This document shows, piece after piece, positions 1-7,276 of a stretch of 8,188 nt of DNA (position 1 is its first letter; each line of letters opens with the position of its first letter). The notes under the pieces were generated by a model. The model made no database searches, was not told the DNA's origin, and saw only the letters and a list, made by a program, of their open reading frames with translations. The position numbers and the translations under genes were made by a program. The stretch spans positions 1 to 8,188 of the forward strand of contig JAIOHO010000810.1 of assembly GCA_019912905.1 (NCBI GenBank), read 5' to 3'. The stretch comes from Anaerolineae bacterium (GTDB taxonomy: Bacteria > Chloroflexota > Anaerolineae > Aggregatilineales > Phototrophicaceae).

Positions 1-2790
1 GTTCCAGCGCCCGGCATGAGGCAGCAGGCTGTAGGCAAACCGATGTTCGCCCTGGTCGGCTTCGGGGTCCGGGTTCGTCGGCGCGCGCAGCAGGCTGATG
101 CGCATGACGTTGCCGCGCACATCGTGCCCGTACTTGCAGTCGTTCATCAGGCTGACGCCGTAATCGCCTTCCGACAGGTCCATCCATTTCTGCGCAGCAG
201 TCTCGAAGCGTGCCCAGTCCCAGCTCGTGTTCCAGTGCGTGGGCCGCTCGACATTGCCCCATTGAATTTCATAGGTCGCCACTGGCGTCAGGACATCCAC
301 CGGGAAAGCCACCTTGAGCATCACGTGCCGCTCGTGCCAGTCGATCCACGTATCGAAGTCCAGCCGGGCGCTGTGATAGCCGAGCGAGATGCGCTGCACC
401 AGCGGGCTGTTCAGCACGTTCCGCTTGATTTCCAGCGTGGCGCGCAGCGGCCCGGATTCGACCACTTTGACCGGCTCCGCCAGTTCGGACAGCCACATTT
501 TGTCATCGTAGAAGATGTCGATGTCCCAGGCATCCCAGTTCAGCGGGCGATCTTCAAAGATCTGAAGCTGGTTGGCGATGCTGTCCGGCGGCATCACCTC
601 ACGCCTGTTGGCTTTGTCGTAGATGCGGGTTATGTCGCCCGCATCATTCAGCTCGACGCGCAGATAGTCGTTTTCCAGATGCGTGGCGGACACGCTCAGG
701 CCGGTCGGAGACACAGCACCTGCCCCCGGCCCAATCGACAGAGCCATGACACTGAGCGGAGCCAGGTCACTTGCCGCGATCAACGTACCATTCTCGGTTG
801 CCTGCGTTGCTACGGGCTGTCCGCTGGCATCCTGCATCTGCTGACCGGCGGCCAGCTTGCCGGAATAGAACGCGACATCCGTACGCGGGAAGGAAGTCGG
901 GTTCGCCACCAGCACATCGGCGGACACTTTCCCCGCGATCGCCTCAAACGCCGAGTCGCGGACTTCTTCGGCCATCCGGCGAATCTCCGCGTACTGCTGC
1001 TGCGATTCGACGTACACCGGGGTGATGCTGCTGCCAGGGATAATGTCGTGGAATTGATTCAGGCAGACGACTTCCCAGGCCTTGTTGAGTGTAGCCTTAG
1101 GGTAGTTGTAACTTTTATCGACCAGGCTGGCAAGCACCGCCAGGAACTCGGCATCATGCAGCAGAAATTCGCTCTTGCGGTTGGCGCGTTTGTTGCGCGA
1201 CTGGGTGGTATACGTGCCCCGGTGCAGTTCCAGGTATAGCTCGCCATTCCAGGTCGGCAGTTGATCGCCTGAATTGGCTTCCAGATCGCGGAAGAAATCC
1301 CCAACCGGGCGCTGACGAGTCTGCGGCGTGGAGGGGAATTTCGCCATCTCACGCAGGTTTTCCAGCATTTCGCGGTTGGGACCGCCGCCGCCGTCGCCAT
1401 AGCCAAAGGCCATCAGCAGGTCGTTCTGAATAGCCTTTTGCTGGAAATTCACCCACGTCCCGATGGTCTCTTCCGGGTTGGCAATCGAGTTATAGGTTGC
1501 CGCATAAGGGCTGGCCGGGTCCTTGGTCGTGCTGAAGTGAGTCAACACGCGTGTGCCATCCACGCCCTGCCACCAGAAGGTGTCATACGGCAGGCGGTTG
1601 TACTGGCTCCAGCCGATTTTAATCGTGAAGAAATAATCCAGCCCGGCCTGCTTGATCAACTGCGGCAGCGCCCAGGCATAACCGAACACGTCCGGCAGCC
1701 ACAACACCGGAGAATCCTTTCCCGGACCAAAATGCTCGCGGAAGAATGTGCGCCCAAGCAGGAACTGGCGGGCCAGCGATTCCGCCCCGGACAGGTTGCA
1801 GTCGGCCTCGACCCACATGCCGCCAATCGGTTCCCAGTGGCCTTCCGCCACCTTTTCCTTGATCGCTTCGAACAGTTCCGGGTAATCCTGCCGCACATAG
1901 TCGTAAAGCTGCGGCTGGCTCTGGGTAAAATGATAGTCGGGGAACTCTTCCATCAGCCGCATGACCGTATGGAACGTCCGTCCGGATTTCCGCCGCACCT
2001 GCCCAAGCGTCCACAGCCAGGCCACGTCGATATGGGCATGGCCGCTGGCTGACACCGTCACATCCAGCGGCGGCCCGGCTTTATCGATCCCTGTAGTCAA
2101 AGCCTCCTGCGCGGCTGGGACACTGGCATAAAATGCATCCCCAAATGGTTCGCGCGTGTCCAGCACTTTGAACGCCGCATCCAGCGCATTCAGAATCTGA
2201 TCTTTGGCTGGATTGTTGACGTCCAGCATATTGGCAACGCCCAGGGCAACGCGGGCTGTGGCAAGAAAGTCACGCGTGGGCTGGTCGATCTGCACTACCT
2301 CGCAGGCACGCATCAGCAAACGACCATAATCGCCTTCTTTGTGTGAATTACCGGTCCAGCCGTGCAGCGCCAGCAAATGGGCTTTGCCATCGCACCAGCG
2401 GGAGTCCAGGTGGAATTCCTGGTGATGCCGGTCGCAAGTGGCGTAGGATTCGCCATCCACATAAGCCAGCGCTTCCGGGTGGCTGAAACTGCCCGGTTCA
2501 CCCAAAGGCAGATAGAGCGCGGCTTGCACATTCGGGTCCCAGTCGGCGGGTACGCTAAAGGTCGTACGCAGGGTAAAGTCCGTTTTCGGCTGCGCCCAAT
2601 AGTGATTCACTTCGAGCTGCGGCCAGGTGGAATCGTCGACATCTGGGCCGATTGGGGGAGCATCCATCGGGTCGTCCAGTTTGGTGAACCGGAAGGGCGG
2701 CAGCGAACTGCGCCGCCGGTAGATGAGCGGTTCGATCAGGTTCAGTCGTTGGCCGATCTTTTTCGCAGTCCAGCGCATTTCATGGATCAA
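1..2790 (-). CDS. GH38 alpha-mannosidase, C-terminus cut off by the window edge
   Basis: A retaining alpha-mannosidase that hydrolyses terminal alpha-mannosyl residues of oligosaccharides. With no signal peptide, it probably acts in the cytoplasm on imported substrate. The minus-strand frame is open for all 930 codons to base 1. Residues 1-240 form the beta-rich N-terminal domain typical of the Ams1-like branch. The catalytic domain opens with GHAHIDVAWLW (250-260), whose H253 and D255 are the expected metal ligands. WLPDVFGYAW (364-373) carries the expected nucleophile D367. FGYGDGGGGP (462-471) is a conserved loop, and NQFHDIIPGSS (579-589) carries the third metal histidine, H581. Residues from about 625 onward form the C-terminal beta domains. 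Related bacterial enzymes run to roughly 1000 residues, so perhaps 70-110 are missing. I chose the TTG start at 2790 because an ideal Shine-Dalgarno lies 8 bases upstream. The ATG at 2778, four codons in, is the alternative. The family call is very secure; linkage preference is not readable. Confidence 0.96.
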   Translation of the reverse strand, partial: MIHEMRWTAKKIGQRLNLIEPLIYRRRSSLPPFRFTKLDDPMDAPPIGPDVDDSTWPQLEVNHYWAQPKTDFTLRTTFSVPADWDPNVQAALYLPLGEPGSFSHPEALAYVDGESYATCDRHHQEFHLDSRWCDGKAHLLALHGWTGNSHKEGDYGRLLMRACEVVQIDQPTRDFLATARVALGVANMLDVNNPAKDQILNALDAAFKVLDTREPFGDAFYASVPAAQEALTTGIDKAGPPLDVTVSASGHAHIDVAWLWTLGQVRRKSGRTFHTVMRLMEEFPDYHFTQSQPQLYDYVRQDYPELFEAIKEKVAEGHWEPIGGMWVEADCNLSGAESLARQFLLGRTFFREHFGPGKDSPVLWLPDVFGYAWALPQLIKQAGLDYFFTIKIGWSQYNRLPYDTFWWQGVDGTRVLTHFSTTKDPASPYAATYNSIANPEETIGTWVNFQQKAIQNDLLMAFGYGDGGGGPNREMLENLREMAKFPSTPQTRQRPVGDFFRDLEANSGDQLPTWNGELYLELHRGTYTTQSRNKRANRKSEFLLHDAEFLAVLASLVDKSYNYPKATLNKAWEVVCLNQFHDIIPGSSITPVYVESQQQYAEIRRMAEEVRDSAFEAIAGKVSADVLVANPTSFPRTDVAFYSGKLAAGQQMQDASGQPVATQATENGTLIAASDLAPLSVMALSIGPGAGAVSPTGLSVSATHLENDYLRVELNDAGDITRIYDKANRREVMPPDSIANQLQIFEDRPLNWDAWDIDIFYDDKMWLSELAEPVKVVESGPLRATLEIKRNVLNSPLVQRISLGYHSARLDFDTWIDWHERHVMLKVAFPVDVLTPVATYEIQWGNVERPTHWNTSWDWARFETAAQKWMDLSEGDYGVSLMNDCKYGHDVRGNVMRISLLRAPTNPDPEADQGEHRFAYSLLPHAGRWN

Positions 2791-2798
2791 AGTAGTTT

Positions 2799-2805
2799 CT
2801 CCTTA
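2799..2805 (-). promoter_or_regulatory. Shine-Dalgarno site that sets the TTG start of the mannosidase
   Basis: Read on the minus strand this is TAAGGAG, followed by 8 bases and then TTG. It is the strongest ribosome-binding site near this gene. The in-frame ATG at 2778 would lie 20 bases away, too far to use it, so the site favours TTG initiation. Confidence 0.7.
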
Positions 2806-2865
2806 GACAGAACGGACGGGTAAGCGAATAAGTACACCAGAGCACAGAAAAATGCATTCAAAATC

Positions 2866-4080
2866 TTAAGAAGGCATACTCGCTAATCGCTCTCGATCAA
2901 TAATGAGTGCTACACCAGTTTCTTGAAAATCATCATCTCGGATCATGCTACTCCACTCTCTAAACGAACGGGAGCCAGAAGCGAGGCGAAATTCCCGAAT
3001 CTCTATCTCAAATCCGAGCAGGCGTTGATAATTCTCAATCAAGATTAGTGCATGATTTAGATGGTCGAGCAATCTATCGGCCTTTGTGACTTCCGTACGG
3101 CTCGACAACTCGGCGTTTCCAAATCTCCCAATAAGTTCACCTACAATTTGGCCGGAGACCCTGGCAAATGCAGTGGGGAGGCTGTTGTCTTCCTCGATCA
3201 AATTGGAAAGCTCGACGCCCCAAAAGTCAGCACGCAATTCATCGACGATTTGGAAAAGCACAGATGAGTCAATCGGATCATCTGGAGCACTACCCGTACG
3301 CAACCATTGCTGAACACCCAGAAAGCGTTCCATGTCGGATGATGCGATTGCTTTGTGGAAATAGATCGCCGGGCTTCTGCCAAGTAATTCAGTTACAAGT
3401 TGTCTTGTATGGTTCGCAAAGAGCGGTAAATCTTCACTCAAACGGGATTTGGCAAGCTCAATTTCCTCGCCTGCCAGATAACAGCGGCTGCGGCAGGCAA
3501 AGGCGTATTCAGCCAGTACCAGGAAGTGTTGAGCCGTAAGAAGTGTCTGAGTGCTAGGATTCTCTATCAGACGATGGAATTCCTCAAGAAAATACTGCAT
3601 TGACCCGTTGAGCCGATCGACTGCACTGCGCATAGCACTATCGCGACTATCAGGGCTTTCTCCCTCAAAAACGTCTCGCGCCGCCTGCAAAGCAACTCGA
3701 AAATCGCGACTCCGCTCTCTGGCAAATTCGTGGCTTACAATCTCCGCTATTTCCGCAGTCATACGATCAAGTCGCTGCATCATAGCCTGAAAGGAAACCG
3801 CCGCTATCGCCAGATTCAGCACTTGACCACCGGCTGTAAATGCCGTCAGAATAGCCCCCAGATTCGTTTGATGACCTCCGGCAGACAGAATGCCAGCAAG
3901 CGAAGATGACAGTGCATCACCACTCTTTGCGCTACGATAGGCGGTCCCATCTCTTAGCCAGGCAACCACCTGTTTGGAGGTACGCTCGACAATCACCCCA
4001 CCAATACGTTGGAGTGTTCCGGTCTCTAATCCGAGAGCAATCTGATCTGGCACGTTGAAGACGACTTCAAGCGATGACAT
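2866..4080 (-). CDS. Uncharacterised 404-residue protein with a hydrophobic segment and helical C-terminal region
   Basis: I do not recognise a named family. Residues 11-43 form a compact segment with the core RIGGVIVERTSKQVVAWLR (25-43), which looks like a conserved N-terminal module. Residues 58-69 and 73-101 are hydrophobic, Gly/Ala-rich and nearly uncharged, so they could be one or two membrane-inserting helices. A charged, coiled-coil-like helix follows at about 101-120. The rest (120-360) is rich in Leu, Glu and Arg and looks alpha-helical. There is no signal peptide and no catalytic motif I can name. The ATG at 4080 has only a weak AGGG ahead of it. The gene lies between the isomerase terminator and the mannosidase, with 75 bases to the latter's start. 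Base composition is lower in GC than the sugar genes: hand counts of three 60-base lines gave 23, 34 and 32 G+C, against 41 in one isomerase line. Transfer is therefore plausible. It is clearly coding; any role (pore-forming, membrane-associated, defence or regulatory) is speculation. Confidence 0.85.
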   Translation of the reverse strand: MSSLEVVFNVPDQIALGLETGTLQRIGGVIVERTSKQVVAWLRDGTAYRSAKSGDALSSSLAGILSAGGHQTNLGAILTAFTAGGQVLNLAIAAVSFQAMMQRLDRMTAEIAEIVSHEFARERSRDFRVALQAARDVFEGESPDSRDSAMRSAVDRLNGSMQYFLEEFHRLIENPSTQTLLTAQHFLVLAEYAFACRSRCYLAGEEIELAKSRLSEDLPLFANHTRQLVTELLGRSPAIYFHKAIASSDMERFLGVQQWLRTGSAPDDPIDSSVLFQIVDELRADFWGVELSNLIEEDNSLPTAFARVSGQIVGELIGRFGNAELSSRTEVTKADRLLDHLNHALILIENYQRLLGFEIEIREFRLASGSRSFREWSSMIRDDDFQETGVALIIDRERLASMPS

Positions 4081-4095
4081 GGGCTACCCTGATGC

Positions 4096-4128
4096 AAAAA
4101 GTTAAGGAGCAGGCACGAAGCCTGCCCC
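4096..4128 (-). terminator. Intrinsic terminator after the isomerase gene
   Basis: In the minus-strand RNA, GGGGCAGGC (4128-4120) pairs with GCCUGCUCC (4114-4106) as a 9-bp stem with a 5-base UUCGU loop. It is followed by the imperfect U-tract UUAACUUUUU (4105-4096). One stem pair is G-U (4126/4108), which would be a C-A mismatch in RNA of the other strand, so the element favours minus-strand transcripts. It sits 8 bases past the isomerase stop codon and ends 15 bases before the next gene's start. Confidence 0.85.
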
Positions 4129-4136
4129 TGAGTATC

Positions 4137-5594
4137 TTACTTGTGCAGATGGGTCGGCCAGCCCAGGTACTTGGTGAAGGCTTCGTGCACCGCACTGGCG
4201 ACCTTCGACTGGTTGATCGACACGTGATGCTCGAAGCCATTTTCACAGATGTACGCCAGCAGTTCTTGCAGGCGCGGCACCTTCACGACGCCGTAGCCGC
4301 CAAAAGTATCGATAGGGTCATCCGTGAAGACACCCTCGCCCGTGTAGGCCACAATCTTGCCCGCGAAATCGTCCGTCGAGATGCGCAGGTACGTAAAGGG
4401 GCTTTCCTTGATGCGCCCGTAGATGGTGCCAAAGGTGTTCTCTTTGCCGACCGACCCGGCGATAATCTCCTGATAATCCATCACCGGGATGTCATCGACA
4501 AACACGTCTTTCGGCAGGTTGGAGCAGTGGAACACCACGCCTTTGTCCGGGTCATCGCCGTAGTTATTGTTCCAATCGACCAGCGCACTGGGCCTGCCCG
4601 ATGCCAACTGCATCGCCAGCATCGCCAGCGCGCCGACAATATCCGTCTCACACGCCGAGGGGTTGAGCTTATTGCTGCTCATGCTCATCAGCGTACAGGG
4701 CACCACCCCGAAATATTCTTCCATCGACGTCCAGCACTGAATCGCAGTGGCGTCCAGTTGGTTATCGGCCATCCAGCCATCGAGCACCACGCCGAATTTT
4801 GCCATGCGCATCAGCGACTGTTCCGGCACTTTGGCCGTGCGCGCATACTCGCGGATCGAGGCCAGCTTGGACTGGACCAGCCCGTCACCATCGGACAGCC
4901 GTTCGATGCGCCCGAAAACCTCCGACAGATCGAACGTATCGACGCTGATTCCGGCCTGATCGAGCAGCTTTTCGCTGAAGCGCACCGTCTTGAAGGCCTC
5001 TGGGCGCGCGCCCATCATGCCCAGCCGGGCCGTTCGCATGCCGCGCACGACCCGGCAGATGGCCGCAAAGCGCTGTAAATCCGCCGCGAACGCTTCACCG
5101 GTCGGGTCCATCGTGTGATTGGTCGTCAGCGTGTATTTGATTCCGAGCTGGCGCAGGTTGTTGCAGGCGCTCATCTTGCCGCAGAAGCTGTCACGGCGAT
5201 TGCTGATGTCCATCTTGGTGGCATCATCCGGGAAGGCGTGAATCAGCACCGGCACATCCAGGTTGGCAAAGCGCAGCACGTCGCCGATGGCCCGTTCTTC
5301 TCCGAAGTTCGGCAGGGTCACCAGGATACCGTCGATTTCGTCCCGATGTTTCTTGAACAGGTCGGCGCACAAGCGGGCTTCTTCAAGTGACACAATGGCA
5401 CCGACGTTGGTCGCGTCTTCATCCGGCAGGATAGCACGGATGCCTGCCTTTTCCAGCACTTCCAGGATCGTCTTGCGTCCGCTGAGAGCCAGATGCGCCG
5501 GGAAAAAACCGCGATTACCCACGATCACGCCCAGAGTCACCGGGCGCGCGGTGAGGGTCGCGGCTGCATTCGGTTGGGGATAAGCTAACGCCAT
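4137..5594 (-). CDS. L-fucose/L-arabinose isomerase-family protein
   Basis: A 485-residue member of the FucI/AraA superfamily. These enzymes use a divalent metal (usually Mn) to interconvert an aldose and its ketose in the cytoplasm. Residues 20-180 look like the N-terminal alpha/beta domain, including GILVTLPNFGEE (89-100). The C-terminal half carries the likely metal-site residues: E292 in WTSMEEYFG, and D318 with E316 in SACETDIVGAL. His356 lies in VVFHCSN, and His456/His457 in FEHHVSI may be the distal metal histidine. At 485 residues it is shorter than E. coli FucI (591) and matches the shorter FucI-like group whose substrates are mostly unproven. The ATG start at 5594 has GAGGAG (5602-5607) 7 bases upstream. 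It follows the GH4 gene by 80 bases and is closed by the terminator 8 bases past its stop, so it is probably the last gene of the operon. Substrate could be L-fucose, D- or L-arabinose, or another sugar; fucose should not be assumed. Confidence 0.9.
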   Translation of the reverse strand: MALAYPQPNAAATLTARPVTLGVIVGNRGFFPAHLALSGRKTILEVLEKAGIRAILPDEDATNVGAIVSLEEARLCADLFKKHRDEIDGILVTLPNFGEERAIGDVLRFANLDVPVLIHAFPDDATKMDISNRRDSFCGKMSACNNLRQLGIKYTLTTNHTMDPTGEAFAADLQRFAAICRVVRGMRTARLGMMGARPEAFKTVRFSEKLLDQAGISVDTFDLSEVFGRIERLSDGDGLVQSKLASIREYARTAKVPEQSLMRMAKFGVVLDGWMADNQLDATAIQCWTSMEEYFGVVPCTLMSMSSNKLNPSACETDIVGALAMLAMQLASGRPSALVDWNNNYGDDPDKGVVFHCSNLPKDVFVDDIPVMDYQEIIAGSVGKENTFGTIYGRIKESPFTYLRISTDDFAGKIVAYTGEGVFTDDPIDTFGGYGVVKVPRLQELLAYICENGFEHHVSINQSKVASAVHEAFTKYLGWPTHLHK

Positions 5595-5633
5595 GATTTA
5601 TCTCCTCAATGTCCAGTTTTTTAGAATCAGGGG

Positions 5634-5660
5634 GCCGGGACATCAGAAAGACATCCCGGC
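5634..5660 (-). other. Intercistronic RNA hairpin between the GH4 and isomerase genes
   Basis: GCCGGGA and UCCCGGC form a perfect 7-bp GC-rich stem. In minus-strand RNA it extends inward by two G-U pairs, one U-A and one C-G, giving 11 bp around a 5-base loop. Plus-strand RNA would have C-A mismatches at the two G-U positions. No U-tract follows it on the minus strand, so it is not a normal terminator. A role in stabilising the upstream message end or modulating expression of the isomerase is inferred. Confidence 0.55.
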
Positions 5661-5674
5661 TCAAGAATCACAGT

Positions 5675-7234
5675 TCAGTGCGCTGAAGCTTTCGTCATCT
5701 TGCCCTTGTCGGCTGCTGTGGCATTGGCCCGGGCAGCCGCCTTGTCACGCGCCATTTCTTCTACAGATTTAATTTGCAGGCGGGCGGCACCCCGGGTATT
5801 CTGCAACTTCACACGCGTGCCGTTGGCCTCATGCGCCGCCAGCCGCGCCCGTGCCGCGTCGATCTCCCCTGCGTAGTTCGGCAGCCACTGCGCCTGTGCC
5901 ACCAGCATTTCATCCGTCATCTGCCAGACCTCTTCGGGGTTGCACACTGCGCCGGCCAGGGGATCGTGCAGCATCGCCTGTTTCAGCAGCGTGACATCGC
6001 CATGTACCGCCGCTTCCATGCTCATCTGCTGGACACGCACGCTGGCGGAACAGGTCGCGGCGCAGGCCATTGGCAGGTCACCGACGACGGGCATATTGAT
6101 GCCGTTTTTATCGACGTAGCCCGGAATCTCGATCACGCAGCCGTCAGGCAGGTTAGTGATATGCCCCTGGTTGACCACGTTAAAATGACCGCGATAGGTC
6201 CGCCCGGTCTCCAGCCCTTCGATGATGTACGAGCCGTGTTCCTCGCTGCGGCGTTCCGGGCCAATCGTGGGGGGTTCTTCCTTCATCCAGTTGGGGAAAT
6301 CGGTCTCGAACCAGTTGCGGCCTTCAGTGCACACGCGCAGATAGCCGCCGGTTTCGCCGTTGATCCAGCTCGACAGGTCGATCCACTGCGGGATTTCGTC
6401 CACACGCTTGCGATACCAGGGTACATACTCGCTGAAATGACCGTTGCTCTCCGTGCTGTAATAACCGAAGCGGCGCAGCACGTCGATACGCACCTTCTCG
6501 GTCTCCTGGTATTCAGGATGCGCTTCGAACAATTCCAGCAAACGCGGCAGCATATCCATGCCGCGCCACTGCACCTTGACAAACCACGTCTGATGATTGA
6601 TCCCGGCGCAGATCACGTCCACCTCTTTGCGATGCAGCGACTGGTCCTCAGCCAGCAGTCCTTCTTTTTTGGCCCATAGTTCAATCACGTGGGCAATCTG
6701 CCAGTGCGCGCCCTGAACCCCGTGACACAGGCCGATGGTCTTCACCCCGCCGTACAGGTTGCAGGCCCAGGTGTTCATCGCCATCGGGTTCGAGTAATTC
6801 AGGAACAGCGCGTCCGGCTGGGCCACTTCGCGGATGTCCTTGCAGATATTGAGCAGCGCCGGAATCGTGCGCTGGCCGTACATGATGCCACCCGCGCACA
6901 GCGTATCGCCCACGCACTGATCGACGCTGTATTTCAGCGGAATGTCGATGTCGAGCGCAAACGCATCCAGCCCGCCCTGCCGGATCATACAGATGACATA
7001 GTCTGCGCCGGTGACCGCCTCGCGCTGGCTGGTCGTGGATTCGACTTTCGCGGGCAGTTTGTTGAACTCGACGTCACGCCGAGCAAGCTGAGTCACCATG
7101 CCCAGGTTGCGTTCGGAAATATCCATAAAGGTAAAGGTCGTGTCCTGGAGTTCGGGGACCGTGAGAATATCGTGCATCAACCGGCGGGTGAAACCGATTG
7201 ATCCGGCTCCAATCATCGCAATTTTTAGGGCCAT
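5675..7234 (-). CDS. GH4 NAD- and metal-dependent glycosidase (MelA-like alpha-galactosidase/alpha-glucuronidase type)
   Basis: GH4 enzymes cleave glycosides in the cytoplasm by a redox-elimination mechanism that needs NAD and Mn. From the ATG at 7234 the protein has 519 residues. The Rossmann motif IGAGSIGF spans 8-15, with D38 at the end of the second strand. NYSNPMAMNTW (146-156) is a typical GH4 sugar-binding motif. GLCHGVQG (168-175) supplies metal ligand C170, and AGINHQTWF (210-218) supplies H214. ESNGHFSEYVPWYRK (262-276) is like the MelA branch. The phospho-glycosidase branch is less likely, but exact specificity is unresolved. MelA proteins are about 430-450 residues; the surplus here includes an Ala/Lys-rich tail at about 485-519 that looks disordered. 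An upstream in-frame ATG at 7261 would add nine residues (MERNKEKKI) before the Rossmann fold, but GGGG lies only one base ahead of it; I prefer 7234. The methyltransferase gene ends 42 bases upstream, so the two are probably co-transcribed. Confidence 0.93.
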   Translation of the reverse strand: MALKIAMIGAGSIGFTRRLMHDILTVPELQDTTFTFMDISERNLGMVTQLARRDVEFNKLPAKVESTTSQREAVTGADYVICMIRQGGLDAFALDIDIPLKYSVDQCVGDTLCAGGIMYGQRTIPALLNICKDIREVAQPDALFLNYSNPMAMNTWACNLYGGVKTIGLCHGVQGAHWQIAHVIELWAKKEGLLAEDQSLHRKEVDVICAGINHQTWFVKVQWRGMDMLPRLLELFEAHPEYQETEKVRIDVLRRFGYYSTESNGHFSEYVPWYRKRVDEIPQWIDLSSWINGETGGYLRVCTEGRNWFETDFPNWMKEEPPTIGPERRSEEHGSYIIEGLETGRTYRGHFNVVNQGHITNLPDGCVIEIPGYVDKNGINMPVVGDLPMACAATCSASVRVQQMSMEAAVHGDVTLLKQAMLHDPLAGAVCNPEEVWQMTDEMLVAQAQWLPNYAGEIDAARARLAAHEANGTRVKLQNTRGAARLQIKSVEEMARDKAAARANATAADKGKMTKASAH

Positions 7235-7245
7235 AATCTTTTTTT

Positions 7246-7249
7246 CCTT
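7246..7249 (-). promoter_or_regulatory. AAGG ribosome-binding site for the GH4 gene
   Basis: The minus strand reads AAGG here, 11 bases before the ATG at 7234, with a run of seven A (7245-7239) in between. A second purine block, AAGGA, lies at 7252-7256. Together they favour 7234 over the ATG at 7261, but the spacing is slightly long and the start remains open. Confidence 0.5.
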
Positions 7250-7276
7250 GTTCCTTTCCATTCCCCACGATCGGGG

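Noticed and set aside
16..1239. Long plus-strand open frame (407 codons) opposite the mannosidase
   Set aside because: It is antisense to a frame with clear GH38 motifs, is rich in Arg, His, Val and Pro as antisense GC-rich frames are, and resembles no protein family. Similar antisense frames at 1438-2052 and 2362-2823 are dismissed for the same reason.
1059..2531. Short minus-strand open frames inside the mannosidase (1059-1406, 1619-2014, 1656-1898, 2313-2531)
   Set aside because: They lie in the wrong frame relative to the continuous 930-codon GH38 frame, which has all expected motifs in order. They are not signs of a frameshift.
2791..2865. Possible promoter for the mannosidase in the AT-rich gap (TTGAAT with TGTACT 19 bases later)
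   Set aside because: The -35-like hexamer matches only four positions, the -10-like hexamer lacks the key second A, and the spacing is too long. Not supportable by eye.
4129..4200. Possible promoter for the unassigned gene at the end of the isomerase (GATACT as a -10)
   Set aside because: No acceptable -35 element lies at 16-18 bases, and a transcript from it would have to cross the terminator at once.
4074..5078. Plus-strand open frame (334 codons) opposite the isomerase
   Set aside because: Antisense shadow of the isomerase gene with His/Arg/Asp-rich composition and no recognisable domain. The frames at 5774-6679, 6689-7201 and 7280-8140 are equivalent shadows of the GH4 and methyltransferase genes.
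7263..7276. CCCC/GGGG inverted repeat just after the methyltransferase stop
   Set aside because: Only a 4-bp stem with a 6-base loop and no U-tract follows it; too weak to call a terminator or operator.
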